Source: Billgrantia desiderata (lineage in GTDB: Bacteria; Pseudomonadota; Gammaproteobacteria; Pseudomonadales; Halomonadaceae). Taken from it: DNA of 64,000 nt. The notes beneath the pieces are model-generated. The model was not told the origin of the DNA and ran no database searches. It was given only the letters and a program-made list of their open reading frames with translations. Positions within the stretch are counted from its first letter, which is position 1, and the number at the start of each line of letters is the position of its first letter. Shown here one piece after another: positions 8,014 to 16,446 of this stretch. The DNA is taken from the NCBI GenBank assembly GCA_011742915.1, contig JAAQTN010000007.1, positions 91,021 through 155,020 of the forward strand. The letters are read 5' to 3'. The position numbers were made by a program, and so were the translations under genes.

Positions 8014-9568
8014 CAAGATCATCGACAGTGCTGCCGCGGCGAACCTGATCCAGGACGGCGATACGGTCATCTGGACCACCGCCGGCCTGTGCGGCTTCGC
8101 CGAAGCCGTGGCCACGGCCCTGGAGCAGCGCTTCCTCGAGACCGGGGCGCCCCGCGACCTCACCGTGGCGCACAGCTGCGGCTGCGGCGACGGCAAGAGC
8201 CGCGGCATGAACCACCTGGGCCACGCCGGCCTGGTCAGGCGCTTGATCAGCGGCCACACCGGCCAGGCGCCGCGCATGGGCGAGCTGATTCGCGAGAACC
8301 GCGTCGAGGGCTACCTGCTGCCCCAGGGCGTGCTGGCGCACCTGTGGCGCCATATCGCCGGCAAGAAGCCCGGCGTGCTCAGCAAGGTGGGGCTCGGCAC
8401 CTTCGTCGACCCGCGCCTGGAGGGCGGCAAGGCCAATAGCGCCGCCGAGGAGGATCTGGTCAAGCTGGTCGAGCTGGAAGGCGAGGAGTGGCTGCTCTAT
8501 CGCACCTTCCCGGTGGATGTGGCAGTGATTCGCGCCACCACCGCCGACGAGCGCGGCAACCTGAGCATGGAGCGCGAGGCGCTGTTCCTCGAGCAGCTCT
8601 CCATGGCCCAGGCGGCCAGGAACAGCGGTGGCATCGTCATCGCCCAGGTGGAGTACCTGGCCACCCAGGGCAGCCTGCACCCCAAGCAGGTCAAGGTGCC
8701 GGGCGACCTGGTCGACTACGTGGTGGTGGCCGAGCCCGAACACCATATGCAGACCATCACCACCACCTACAACCCGGCCCTGGCCGGTGATCTCAAGGTG
8801 CCGCTGGGCGGCATCAAGCCGCTGCCGCTGGACCCGCGCAAGGTGATCGCCCGGCGCGCCGCCATGGAGTTGGTGCCGGGCGGGGTGGTCAACCTCGGCA
8901 TCGGCATGCCGGAAGGGGTCTCCAGCGTGGCGGCGGAAGAGGGTGTCAGCGATCTGATGACGCTGACCACCGAACTCGGCACCTACGGCGGCGTGCCGGC
9001 CAGCGGCGGCGATTTCGCCACCGCCTACAACGCCGAGGCGATCATCGATCACGGCTACCAGTTCGACTTCTACGACGGCGGCGGCCTGGCCGTGTGCTTC
9101 CTGGGGCTGGCCCAGACCGACCACGAGGGCAACCTCAACGTCAGCAAGTTCGGCGACAAGGTGGTGGGGCCGGGCGGCTTCATCAACATCAGCCAGAACG
9201 CTCGCAAGGTGGTGTTCTGCGGCACCTTCACCAACGGCGGCAAGGTGGCGGTCGAGGGCGGCAGCCTGCGGATTCTCGAGGAGGGGCCGCGGCGCAAGTT
9301 CGTCCAGCGCGTCGATCAGATCACCTTCAGCGGTCGCTACGCCCACGAGACCGGCAAGCCGGTGCTGTTCGTCACCGAGCGCTGCGTGTTCGAGCTGCTC
9401 GACGGCGAGATCACCCTGACCGAAATCGCCCCCGGGCTGGACGTCGAGCGCGACATCCTGGCGGCCATGGACTTCGTGCCGCGCATTGCCAGCGAGCTGC
9501 GCGAGATGCCGGCGGAGCTCTTCCAGCCCCAGTGGGGCGGCCTGCGCGCGCACCTGACCCGCGACTGA
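7979..9568 (+). CDS. Fused two-domain acyl-CoA:carboxylate CoA-transferase (family I)
   Basis: A 529-residue protein joining the alpha and beta halves of a class I CoA-transferase, as in propionate CoA-transferase/YdiF types. The N-terminal half has the glycine-rich SCGCGDGKSRG segment. The C-terminal half has NLGIGMPEGV (about 305-314) and TELGTYGGVP, whose Glu332 is the probable residue that forms the glutamyl-CoA intermediate. The first GTG (7979) has AGAGGG nine bases upstream; GTG 8009 gives a protein starting NKIIDSAAAANL, so the start is uncertain. It is followed by the thiolase gene. A role in moving CoA between acetate (or another acid) and the aryl acids of this pathway is inferred. 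Confidence 0.85.
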   Translation: MKPTRVKPTSVNKIIDSAAAANLIQDGDTVIWTTAGLCGFAEAVATALEQRFLETGAPRDLTVAHSCGCGDGKSRGMNHLGHAGLVRRLISGHTGQAPRMGELIRENRVEGYLLPQGVLAHLWRHIAGKKPGVLSKVGLGTFVDPRLEGGKANSAAEEDLVKLVELEGEEWLLYRTFPVDVAVIRATTADERGNLSMEREALFLEQLSMAQAARNSGGIVIAQVEYLATQGSLHPKQVKVPGDLVDYVVVAEPEHHMQTITTTYNPALAGDLKVPLGGIKPLPLDPRKVIARRAAMELVPGGVVNLGIGMPEGVSSVAAEEGVSDLMTLTTELGTYGGVPASGGDFATAYNAEAIIDHGYQFDFYDGGGLAVCFLGLAQTDHEGNLNVSKFGDKVVGPGGFINISQNARKVVFCGTFTNGGKVAVEGGSLRILEEGPRRKFVQRVDQITFSGRYAHETGKPVLFVTERCVFELLDGEITLTEIAPGLDVERDILAAMDFVPRIASELREMPAELFQPQWGGLRAHLTRD

Positions 9569-9588
9569 ACAGCATTTGGAGATCGGAC

Positions 9589-10779
9589 ATGTTCAAGAAC
9601 GCCTACATCCCCTACGGCGGCTACTACACCACCCCCTTCTGCAAGTGGATGGGCAGCCTGGCCAACGTCAACTCCATCGAGTTGGGTGCGGCCACCAGCA
9701 AGCGCTGGTTCGCCGCCCGCGAGATCGATCCCACGCTCATCGACTATCTCTACCTGGGGGTGTCGGTGGGGCAGAAGTCGATCTTCTACGGCGCCCCCTG
9801 GGCCGCGGCCATGATGGGCGCCGGCCAGGCCCCGGGGCAGAACATCACCCAGGCCTGCGCCACCGCCACCACGGCGGTGTTCAATGCCGCCCTGGCGGTG
9901 GATTCCGGCAGCTTCGACACCACCTACTGCCTGCTGGCCGACCGGCCCTCCAACGGCCCCCACACCATTTGGCCCAACCCCAACGGGCCGGGCGGCGAGG
10001 TGATCGCCGAGAACTGGAACATGGACAACATCGCCGCCGACCCGGCCACCGGCAAGGACATGCTGACCACTGCCGAGAACGTGGCGCGGGAGCACGGTTT
10101 CAGCCGCGAGCAGGCCGATGAGCTGACCCTGCGGCGCTATGAGCAGTACGCCGAGGCCCTGGCCAACGAGCGCGCCTTCCAGAAGCGCTACATGTTCCCG
10201 GTGGAGGTGGCGGTCTCGCGCAAGGAGACCAAGCTCGTCGAGGCCGACGAGGGCGTGACTGCGACCTCCGCCGAGGGACTCGCCAAGCTGCGCTGCGTGC
10301 AGCCGGACGGTATCCATACCTACGGCGCCCAGACCCACCCGGCCGATGCCAATGCCGGCATTCTCGTCACCACCCGCGAGCGGGCCGTCGAGCTCAGCCG
10401 TGACCCGCAGATGGTGGTGCAGGTGGTGGCCTACGGCCATGCCCGCACCAAGCCGGCGCACATGCCGATGGCGCCGGCCGAGTCGGTCAAGCGCGCGCTT
10501 GACCGCGCCGATCTCCGGCTCGACCAGATCAAGACGATCAAGAACCACACGCCCTTCATCGCCAACGACCTGCACCTTTCGAAGGCGCTGGGGCTCGACG
10601 CCCACAGCTTCAACAATTACGGCACCTCGCTGGTCTACGGCCACCCCCAGGCGCCGACCCTGGCGCGCCTGCTGATCGAAGCCATCGAGGAGACCGCACT
10701 CAAGGGCGGCGGCTACGCCCTGGTGACCGGCTGCGCTGCCGGCGACTCCGCCGCGGCGCTGATCGTCAAGGTGGGGTAA
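9589..10779 (+). CDS. Thiolase-family acyl-CoA C-acyltransferase
   Basis: A 396-residue thiolase-fold enzyme. The nucleophilic cysteine is Cys90 in ITQACATATT, the catalytic His is His352 in YGHPQAPT, and the second cysteine is Cys382 in TGCAAGDS, so all three key positions are present. It differs from housekeeping thiolases and resembles those encoded near aromatic CoA pathways. GGAGA precedes the ATG, 20 bp after the CoA-transferase stop, so the two are cotranscribed. The proposed role is cleavage of 3-oxo-3-arylpropionyl-CoA to aroyl-CoA and acetyl-CoA, the last step of a beta-oxidation route for hydroxycinnamates. Confidence 0.88.
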   Translation: MFKNAYIPYGGYYTTPFCKWMGSLANVNSIELGAATSKRWFAAREIDPTLIDYLYLGVSVGQKSIFYGAPWAAAMMGAGQAPGQNITQACATATTAVFNAALAVDSGSFDTTYCLLADRPSNGPHTIWPNPNGPGGEVIAENWNMDNIAADPATGKDMLTTAENVAREHGFSREQADELTLRRYEQYAEALANERAFQKRYMFPVEVAVSRKETKLVEADEGVTATSAEGLAKLRCVQPDGIHTYGAQTHPADANAGILVTTRERAVELSRDPQMVVQVVAYGHARTKPAHMPMAPAESVKRALDRADLRLDQIKTIKNHTPFIANDLHLSKALGLDAHSFNNYGTSLVYGHPQAPTLARLLIEAIEETALKGGGYALVTGCAAGDSAAALIVKVG

Positions 10780-10824
10780 GGCTGGTGGGGAGAGGGCCTA
10801 GGGCCCTCTCTCAAAGCCCTGCTC

Positions 10825-12633
10825 TCAAAGTCCTTTCTCGGAAAAGCGGCTCAGTACCGCCCCTGCGTAGCGCAGGGTATGGGCATGGCTGTGAGCCTGG
10901 GGTGCCTGGGTGGTCAGGTAGAAACGGGCCAATTCGCTTAGCCCCGTCAGGTAGTCGGGGTCGCCGTCGCCTGCTGCGCGGCGGGCCTCGGCGGCCAGCG
11001 CCAGGCGCGCCATCTGCCAGGCGCCGCAGGCGATGCCGAGCAGGTGCAGCAAGGGCACGGCACCGGCATAGAGCTCAGCGGTGTCGGCCTTGTGGGCCAG
11101 CAGCCAGTCGGCGCTCTCGTCGAGCAGGGTGGCCAGGTCGTGGAGCGGCTGCGCCAGGTCGCCCAGGTGTTCATGACCGTCGAGCCGACCGGCCGTCTGA
11201 CGAATATCCGCGATCAGCTCGCGCAGGGTGGCGGCGTCCTCGCGCAGGATCTTGCGCCCCAGCAGGTCGTTGGCCTGGATGCCGGTGGTGCCCTCGTAGA
11301 TGGTGATGACGCGGGCGTCGCGGAACAGCTGGGCCACCCCGGTCTCCTCGACGAAGCCCATGCCGCCGAACACCTGGATCGCCTCGTCGCAGAGGTCGTT
11401 GCCCACCTCGGTGCACCAGCCCTTGGCCACCGGCATCAGCAGGTCGACGTAGCGGCGGTACTTGTCGGCAGCCTCGGCCTCGGGGTGATGACGGGCGAGA
11501 TCGAACCAGCCGGCGGCGCTGTAAAGCAGGCCGCGCATGGCCATCAGCCGGGCGCGCATCGACACCAGCATGCGCTTGACGTCGGGGTGGGCGAGGATCG
11601 GTAGGCCGACTTCGCCGCTGACGATATCGCGCCCCTGCACACGCTCCCGGGCGTAGGCGAGGGCGGCCTGGTAAGCGCGCTCGCCCAGGGCCACGCCCTG
11701 GATGCCCACGTTGAAGCGGGCCTCGTTCATCATCACGAACATGGTGGCGAGGCCCTGGTGCGGCTCGCCCACCAGATAGCCCAGGGCGCCGCCGTCATCG
11801 CCGTAGCTGAGGGTGCAGGTGGGGCTGCCGTGGATGCCCATCTTGTGCTCGATGGCAATGCAGCGGATGTCGTTGCGCGGCCCCGGCTCGCCCCGTTCGT
11901 CGAGCAGGTACTTGGGCACCAGGAACAGCGACAGGCCCTTCACTCCCGGCGGGGCGTCGGGCAACCGGGCCAGCACCAGATGCACGATGTTGGGGGTGAG
12001 CTCGTGCTCGCCGTAGGAGATGAAGATCTTCTGGCCGAACAGGCGGTAGGCGCCGTCGGGTTCGGGTTCGGGTTCGGGTTCGGGTTCGGGCTCGGCGCGC
12101 ATGCGCGTGGCCGCCAGGTCGGAGCCGGCCTGGGGCTCGGTGAGGTTCATGGTGGCGGCCCATTCGCCGCTCACAATCTTGTCGAGCCAGGTGGCTTTCT
12201 GTGCCTCGCTGGCGGCGATCATCAGCGCCTCGGTCTGGCCCACGTTGAGCTGGGGCAGCATGGCGAAGGCCATGTTGGCCGAGAACCACATCTCCCACAC
12301 CGGGGTGGAGACCAGCTTGGGCAGGCCCTGGCCACCATGCTCAGGGGGCAGCGAGAGACCGATCCAGCCGGCCTCGCGAAACCGGTCGTAGGCCGCCTGC
12401 CAGCCCTCGGGGGTGACCACTCGCTCGCCTTCCAGGCGGCAGCCCTGCCGATCGCCGACCGGGTTGAGCGGAGCGAGCACGCCGGCGGCGAACTTGCCGG
12501 CCTCTTCCAGCACGGCGCTGACCAGATCCGGCGAGGCATCTTCGCAGCCGGGCAGCTCGCCGATCCGCTCGAGGTCGGCCAGCTCCTCGAGGATGAACTG
12601 CATATCGCGCAGCGGCGCCTGGTAATCGAGCAT
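10825..12633 (-). CDS. Acyl-CoA dehydrogenase, long form (602 residues)
   Basis: FAD-dependent dehydrogenase of the about 600-residue class with an extra C-terminal helical domain. MNLTEPQAGSD (about 162-172) is the first family signature, and IYEGTTGIQANDLLGRK carries the usual catalytic-base Glu. The proline-glutamate tract at residues 181-192 interrupts the mid beta-domain and is encoded by a hexanucleotide repeat. It is last in an operon with the enoyl-CoA hydratase and SDR genes (gaps of 10-12 bp). It would desaturate 3-arylpropionyl-CoA (for example dihydroferuloyl-CoA) to the cinnamoyl-CoA that the hydratase accepts. A role on other medium-chain acyl-CoAs cannot be excluded. Confidence 0.9.
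   Translation of the reverse strand: MLDYQAPLRDMQFILEELADLERIGELPGCEDASPDLVSAVLEEAGKFAAGVLAPLNPVGDRQGCRLEGERVVTPEGWQAAYDRFREAGWIGLSLPPEHGGQGLPKLVSTPVWEMWFSANMAFAMLPQLNVGQTEALMIAASEAQKATWLDKIVSGEWAATMNLTEPQAGSDLAATRMRAEPEPEPEPEPEPDGAYRLFGQKIFISYGEHELTPNIVHLVLARLPDAPPGVKGLSLFLVPKYLLDERGEPGPRNDIRCIAIEHKMGIHGSPTCTLSYGDDGGALGYLVGEPHQGLATMFVMMNEARFNVGIQGVALGERAYQAALAYARERVQGRDIVSGEVGLPILAHPDVKRMLVSMRARLMAMRGLLYSAAGWFDLARHHPEAEAADKYRRYVDLLMPVAKGWCTEVGNDLCDEAIQVFGGMGFVEETGVAQLFRDARVITIYEGTTGIQANDLLGRKILREDAATLRELIADIRQTAGRLDGHEHLGDLAQPLHDLATLLDESADWLLAHKADTAELYAGAVPLLHLLGIACGAWQMARLALAAEARRAAGDGDPDYLTGLSELARFYLTTQAPQAHSHAHTLRYAGAVLSRFSEKGL
12058..12093 (-). repeat. Hexanucleotide repeat (GGGTTC)5 GGGCTC inside the acyl-CoA dehydrogenase gene
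   Basis: Five perfect GGGTTC units (12058-12087) and one GGGCTC (12088-12093). Read on the minus strand they encode six Glu-Pro pairs. A change in unit number would add or remove two residues and keep the frame. Confidence 0.95.
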
Positions 12634-12645
12634 GGTGGCCTTTCC

Positions 12646-13431
12646 TTACCTCGGAGCCATCCGGATCGCCCCATCCACCCGAATGGTCTCGCCGTTGAGC
12701 ATGGGGTTGTCGACGATATGGCAGGCCAGGCGGGCGAATTCGTCGGGCTCGCCCAGGCGGTTGGGGAAGGGGATGGATGCGGCCAGGGACTGCTGCGCCT
12801 CTTCCGGCAGCGCCTCCATCAGCGGGGTTCTGAACAGCCCCGGGGCGATGGTCATGACGCGAATGCCGTGGCGCGCCATCTCCCGGGCGATGGGCAGGGT
12901 CATGGCGACGATGCCGCCCTTGGAGGCCGCATAGGCGGGCTGGCCGATCTGGCCGTCGAAGGCCGCCACCGAGGCGGTATTGACGATCACCCCACGCTCG
13001 CCGTCGGCCTGGGGCTCGCCCTTGGCCATGGCGGCGGCGGCCAGGCGCAGCATGTTGAAGGTGCCCAGCAGGTTGATGTTGACGATGCGGGCGAAGGCTT
13101 CCAGCGGCAGCGGCTCGCCGTGGCGATCTACCACCTTGGCGGGGTCGCCGACTCCGGCGCAGTTGATCAGCCCGTGCAGGCCGCCGAAGGTGTCCACGGC
13201 CAGCGCCACCGCGGCCTGGGCATCGGCCTCGCTGGTGACGTCGGTGCGGCGGAACAGCGCGCGGTCGGTGGCGCTCCTGGCGTTCAGCTCGCCCGCCAGC
13301 TTCTCGCCGCGCTCGGCATTGAGATCGGCGATCACCACGTTGCCGCCGGCGTCGTGCAGGGCGCGCGCGGTGGCTTCTCCCAGCCCCGAGGCGCCGCCGG
13401 TGACGATGAAGGTATTGTCCTGGAATTTCAT
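12646..13431 (-). CDS. Short-chain dehydrogenase, 3-hydroxyacyl-CoA dehydrogenase (type II, HSD10-like)
   Basis: A 261-residue classical SDR: cofactor motif TGGASGLG at residues 11-18, and catalytic Ser154, Tyr167 and Lys171 in [21 protein letters not shown]. The ending [23 protein letters not shown] is that of NAD-dependent 3-hydroxyacyl-CoA dehydrogenase type II. It lies between the hydratase and the acyl-CoA dehydrogenase in one operon. It most likely oxidises the 3-hydroxy-3-arylpropionyl-CoA made by the hydratase to the 3-oxo form used by the thiolase. Confidence 0.88.
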   Translation of the reverse strand: MKFQDNTFIVTGGASGLGEATARALHDAGGNVVIADLNAERGEKLAGELNARSATDRALFRRTDVTSEADAQAAVALAVDTFGGLHGLINCAGVGDPAKVVDRHGEPLPLEAFARIVNINLLGTFNMLRLAAAAMAKGEPQADGERGVIVNTASVAAFDGQIGQPAYAASKGGIVAMTLPIAREMARHGIRVMTIAPGLFRTPLMEALPEEAQQSLAASIPFPNRLGEPDEFARLACHIVDNPMLNGETIRVDGAIRMAPR

Positions 13432-13441
13432 GATGCTTTCC

Positions 13442-14212
13442 TCAGGTACGTGGGCCCTGGCCCTTGTGCTTGAAGAAGTTGCCGATGCGTTCGGCGACCT
13501 CGGGGCTGGTCTGGGTCAGGGCGGCGGTGAGCGATTCCACGAACAGGCCGTCGTCGCTGGCCATGTTGTCGATGCGCGAGATGGCGGAGACCATGGCCCA
13601 GTTGGCCATGGGCGCGTTCTCGGCGATGCGCTCGGCCAGCTGGCGGGCCTTGTCGAGGCTCTCGCCGTTACCGACCACGTAGTGGGAGAGGCCGAGGCGC
13701 TGCCCTTCGTCGGCGTCCATGACGCGGCCGGTGAGCATCATTTCGCACATGCGACCGGGCCCGATGATGTTGGAGACCCGCACCGAGGCGCCGCCGCCGA
13801 CGAAGATGCCGTGACGCCCTTCCGGCAGCTGATAGACGGTGCTGGCTTCGGCGACCCGCACATGGGTGGCGGTGGCCAGCTCCAGGCCGCCGCCGATGAC
13901 GGCGCCCTGCATGGCGGTCACCACCGGCAGGCCGCCGTTCTGCAGGCGATCGAAGATGCGGTGCCAGCCGCGAGAGTGCTGCACCACGCCGAAGGGGTCG
14001 CGATGCTGGTGTTCGGCGAGGTCCAGACCGGCGCAGAAGTGCTTGCCCTCGGCGGCCAGGATGATGACCCGCGCCTCTTGTGGCGTGGCCACCAGGGCCT
14101 CTTCCAGGGCGCTGAGCAGACGGTCGCTGACGGCATTACGCTTCTCCGGGCGCGCCAGGGTGATGGTGTAGATGGTGTCGTCCAGAGTCGTCTTGACGAG
14201 CGTTTCGGTCAT
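13442..14212 (-). CDS. Enoyl-CoA hydratase (crotonase family) of the hydroxycinnamate block
   Basis: A 256-residue crotonase with both hydratase glutamates: Glu111 in IGGGLELAT and Glu131 in YQLPEGRHG. The oxyanion-hole segment HFCAGLDL lies near residues 58-65. It lacks the sequence features of hydroxycinnamoyl-CoA hydratase-lyase (Ech/HCHL), so it probably only hydrates rather than cleaving to an aldehyde. The ATG at 14212 is preferred over an upstream in-frame one because the family's N-terminus starts there. It is first in the operon; a GAC-N4-GTC box lies 115 bp upstream. Confidence 0.88.
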   Translation of the reverse strand: MTETLVKTTLDDTIYTITLARPEKRNAVSDRLLSALEEALVATPQEARVIILAAEGKHFCAGLDLAEHQHRDPFGVVQHSRGWHRIFDRLQNGGLPVVTAMQGAVIGGGLELATATHVRVAEASTVYQLPEGRHGIFVGGGASVRVSNIIGPGRMCEMMLTGRVMDADEGQRLGLSHYVVGNGESLDKARQLAERIAENAPMANWAMVSAISRIDNMASDDGLFVESLTAALTQTSPEVAERIGNFFKHKGQGPRT

Positions 14213-14264
14213 GTGGGCCTCGGCAATAATCGTCAAGCTGAGCGCTTGTTGTTCGAAGATACTG

Positions 14265-14280
14265 TTGTGCATTTAAACAA
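14265..14280 (-). promoter_or_regulatory. Possible degenerate hydroxycinnamate operator before the hydratase operon
   Basis: TTGTGCATTTAAACAA resembles TTGTTGATTCAACAA with one inserted base and three changes. It lies 52 bp before the hydratase start, at a similar place to the perfect copies. The match alone is weak. Confidence 0.25.
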
Positions 14281-14327
14281 TAGGTAGGTTACAGCAGTTG
14301 CCGAGCCGGGTCATGCCTGCCTTTCTT

Positions 14328-14338
14328 CGACTTTGGTC
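14328..14338 (-). promoter_or_regulatory. GAC-N4-GTC box upstream of the hydratase operon
   Basis: The minus strand reads GACCAAAGTCG, identical to 4716-4726. It lies 115 bp before the hydratase start codon. Confidence 0.5.
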
Positions 14339-14356
14339 TGATGGGAGAGAAGCGAA

Positions 14357-14380
14357 GACGGCAGCCCGAAGGCTGCCGTC
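14357..14380 (-). terminator. Hairpin terminator after the vanAB-dctP operon
   Basis: GACGGCAGCC and GGCTGCCGTC form a perfect 10-bp stem with a tetraloop. On the minus strand it is followed by TTCGCTTCTC, moderately T-rich. It lies just past the dctP stop. Confidence 0.7.
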
Positions 14381-14422
14381 AACGAAGGATTGCTTAGCGT
14401 GTAGCGGTGAAGAGTGAAGAAC

Positions 14423-15433
14423 TCAGACGCGGCACTCGTCCTGTAGCGCGAGGGCGGCTTCGTAGATCTCCCTGCCTTCCTCGCCGACCTCATCCAGGTA
14501 GCGTTCGATGGTCTCGTTCAGCACCGGACCCCAGTCGGCATGCTCGAGGGCATCCTCGATGACCAGGAACTCGTGGCCGGCCTCTTCGGCGTCCTGACGG
14601 CCCTGGCGGATCAGCTCGTCGTAGACCTCCGCGGCGCGCAGCGACCACTCCAAGCCGCTGTGGTCGTCGATCACCTGTTGCAGGTCCTCGGGCAGGCTGT
14701 CGTAGGTGCGCTGGTTCATGGTGGCGAACAGCGACAGGTCGTAGAGCGGCACTTCGGTGTGGTAGCTGGCCAGCTCGTTGAGGCGGAAGGTCTTCATGCC
14801 CTCCCAGTTGAAGCTCAGCCCGTCCACCACGCCGCGCTGCATGGAGGTGAACACTTCCGGCGCCGGCATGCCCACGGCCTGGGCGCCGAGTCGGGTGAAC
14901 ATGTCGCCGACCACCGGCGTGGGACGGCGCAGGCGCAGCCCTTCCAGGTCCGCCGGCGTCTCGATCAGGCGCTCCTTGGTGTGCAGGTAGCCGGGGCCGG
15001 TGGTGAACATGAACAGCGGCCGGGTATCGGAATACTCCTCGTCGAAGTGGCCCTGCTCGTAGAGCGACTGCAGGATGCACGAGCCCTGGCGGCTGCTGGC
15101 CGAGACGCCGGGCAGCTCGACCACCTGGGTCAGCGGGAAGCGACCGGCGTTGTAGCCCTGGGCGGTGGCGCCGATGTCGGCGATGCCGTTGACCACGCCC
15201 TGGTAGGCGTTGTCGGCACCGGTGAGGGTGGCGCCGGGGAAGATCTGCACCTGCAGGCGACCATCGGAGGCCTCTTCGACGCTCTCCGCCCAGGCCTGGA
15301 ACAGCTCGCGGTCGATCAGCGAGCCGCCGGGCCAGACGTGGGCGATGCGCAGGGTGGTGGCCTCGGCCAGAGCCGGTGCGGCCAGCAGCGTGGTTGCCAA
15401 AGCGATACCGGTCACGATCTTGCTGGGTGTCAT
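14423..15433 (-). CDS. Orphan TRAP transporter substrate-binding protein (DctP family) in the van operon
   Basis: A 336-residue periplasmic receptor: signal peptide 1-23 (cleavage after PALA), then ATTLRIAHVWPGGSLID. It is a clear paralogue of the receptor at 22608-23642; long stretches such as FMFTTGPGYLHT, GLRLRRPT/GLRIRRPT and MPAPE/DV/IFTS are shared. It starts 44 bp after vanB on the same strand, so it is the third gene of vanAB-dctP. No DctQ or DctM gene is next to it. Vanillate is the likely ligand from context, and it may deliver to the membrane pair at 23657-25460; both points are inference. Confidence 0.88.
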   Translation of the reverse strand: MTPSKIVTGIALATTLLAAPALAEATTLRIAHVWPGGSLIDRELFQAWAESVEEASDGRLQVQIFPGATLTGADNAYQGVVNGIADIGATAQGYNAGRFPLTQVVELPGVSASSRQGSCILQSLYEQGHFDEEYSDTRPLFMFTTGPGYLHTKERLIETPADLEGLRLRRPTPVVGDMFTRLGAQAVGMPAPEVFTSMQRGVVDGLSFNWEGMKTFRLNELASYHTEVPLYDLSLFATMNQRTYDSLPEDLQQVIDDHSGLEWSLRAAEVYDELIRQGRQDAEEAGHEFLVIEDALEHADWGPVLNETIERYLDEVGEEGREIYEAALALQDECRV

Positions 15434-15477
15434 GGGGGTGTTCCTCTTGTCGTTATGGGTGTCGTCATGTGAAGCAC

Positions 15478-16446
15478 CTACAGGTCCAGCACCAGAACCT
15501 TGCTCTTGGCCCGCGAACAGCAGGGGGTGAACTGGTCGTTGGCGGCGTGCTCGTCGTCGTCCAGGTAGAGGTCGCGATGGTCGGGCTCGCCCTCCAGCAC
15601 CCGCGTCAGGCAGGTACCGCAGACACCCTGTTCGCAGGAGACCATGATCTCGATGCCGTTCTCGGCCAGCACCTGATGCACCGTCTTGTCGGCGGGTACG
15701 CTGAAGCTGGCGCCGCTGCTGGCGATCTTGACCTCGAAGCTGTCGTCGTCGGCGGTGTCGGTCACGGCGCCGGCGAAGTACTCGGTGTGCAGCCGTTCGC
15801 TGGGCCAGCCCGCCGCCTTGCAGGCCGTGAGCACCGCCTCGATGAAGCCGGTGGGGCCGCAGACGTAGACCCGGGCGTCGGGATCCGGCGTGGCGACCAG
15901 CGCCTCGAGGTCCAGCTTCTGCTCCGCTGCGCCATCGTCGAAGTGGAAGTGCACCCGCTCGGCGAAGCCGGACTCGGCGATGCGCCGACGAAAGGCGGTG
16001 CGCTCCGGCGAGCGCGTGCAGTAGTGCAGCTCGAACTCGGCATCGGTGTGGGCCAGGCGCTCGGCCATGCACAGCAGCGGCGTGATGCCGATACCGCCGG
16101 CCAGCAGCAGGGTGCGCGCTGCCGGCTTGAGCGGAAAATGATTCTTGGGCGCGCTGATCTGAATCAGGTCGCCGACCTGGATCTCCTCGTGCATGGCCAC
16201 CGAGCCGCCCCGGGAGGCGGGATCGCGCAGCACGCCGATCAAGTAGCGGTCGCGCTCCTCGGGGTGATTGCACAGCGAGTACTGGCGAATCAGGCCGCTT
16301 CTGACCTGCACGTCGAGGTGGGCGCCGGCGCTGAACGCCGGCAGCGGCCGACCGTGGGGGTCGGCCAGCTCGAAGGTGGCGATGTCCCGGGCCTCGTCAT
16401 GGCGCGCCTTGACCTCGACGATCAGCGAGAGAGGAACGCTGCTCAT
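15478..16446 (-). CDS. vanB: Vanillate O-demethylase reductase subunit
   Basis: A 322-residue class IA oxygenase reductase: flavin-binding RQYSLCNHPEERD near residues 74-86, NAD-binding LLLAGGIGITPLL near 112-124, and a C-terminal plant-type 2Fe-2S domain with Cys271, Cys276, Cys279 and a distal Cys at 309/310. This FMN/NAD/ferredoxin order is that of VanB and phthalate dioxygenase reductase. It passes electrons from NADH to VanA. Its start overlaps the vanA stop by 4 bp, giving translational coupling. Confidence 0.93.
   Translation of the reverse strand: MSSVPLSLIVEVKARHDEARDIATFELADPHGRPLPAFSAGAHLDVQVRSGLIRQYSLCNHPEERDRYLIGVLRDPASRGGSVAMHEEIQVGDLIQISAPKNHFPLKPAARTLLLAGGIGITPLLCMAERLAHTDAEFELHYCTRSPERTAFRRRIAESGFAERVHFHFDDGAAEQKLDLEALVATPDPDARVYVCGPTGFIEAVLTACKAAGWPSERLHTEYFAGAVTDTADDDSFEVKIASSGASFSVPADKTVHQVLAENGIEIMVSCEQGVCGTCLTRVLEGEPDHRDLYLDDDEHAANDQFTPCCSRAKSKVLVLDL

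Noticed and set aside
12058-12093. Possible CRISPR or telomere-like array
   Set aside because: The six-base units have no spacers and are translated as a Glu-Pro tract within an intact gene; it is a simple coding microsatellite.
11758-13473. A 571-codon plus-strand frame over the acyl-CoA dehydrogenase and SDR genes
   Set aside because: Both minus-strand genes have intact catalytic motifs and ribosome sites; the plus-strand frame shows low-complexity His/Gly/Gln-rich sequence with no fold signature.
13442-14212. Hydroxycinnamoyl-CoA hydratase-lyase (Ech/HCHL) for vanillin formation
   Set aside because: The protein has general hydratase glutamates but lacks HCHL hallmark segments, and a thiolase and 3-hydroxyacyl-CoA dehydrogenase are encoded alongside, pointing to beta-oxidation.
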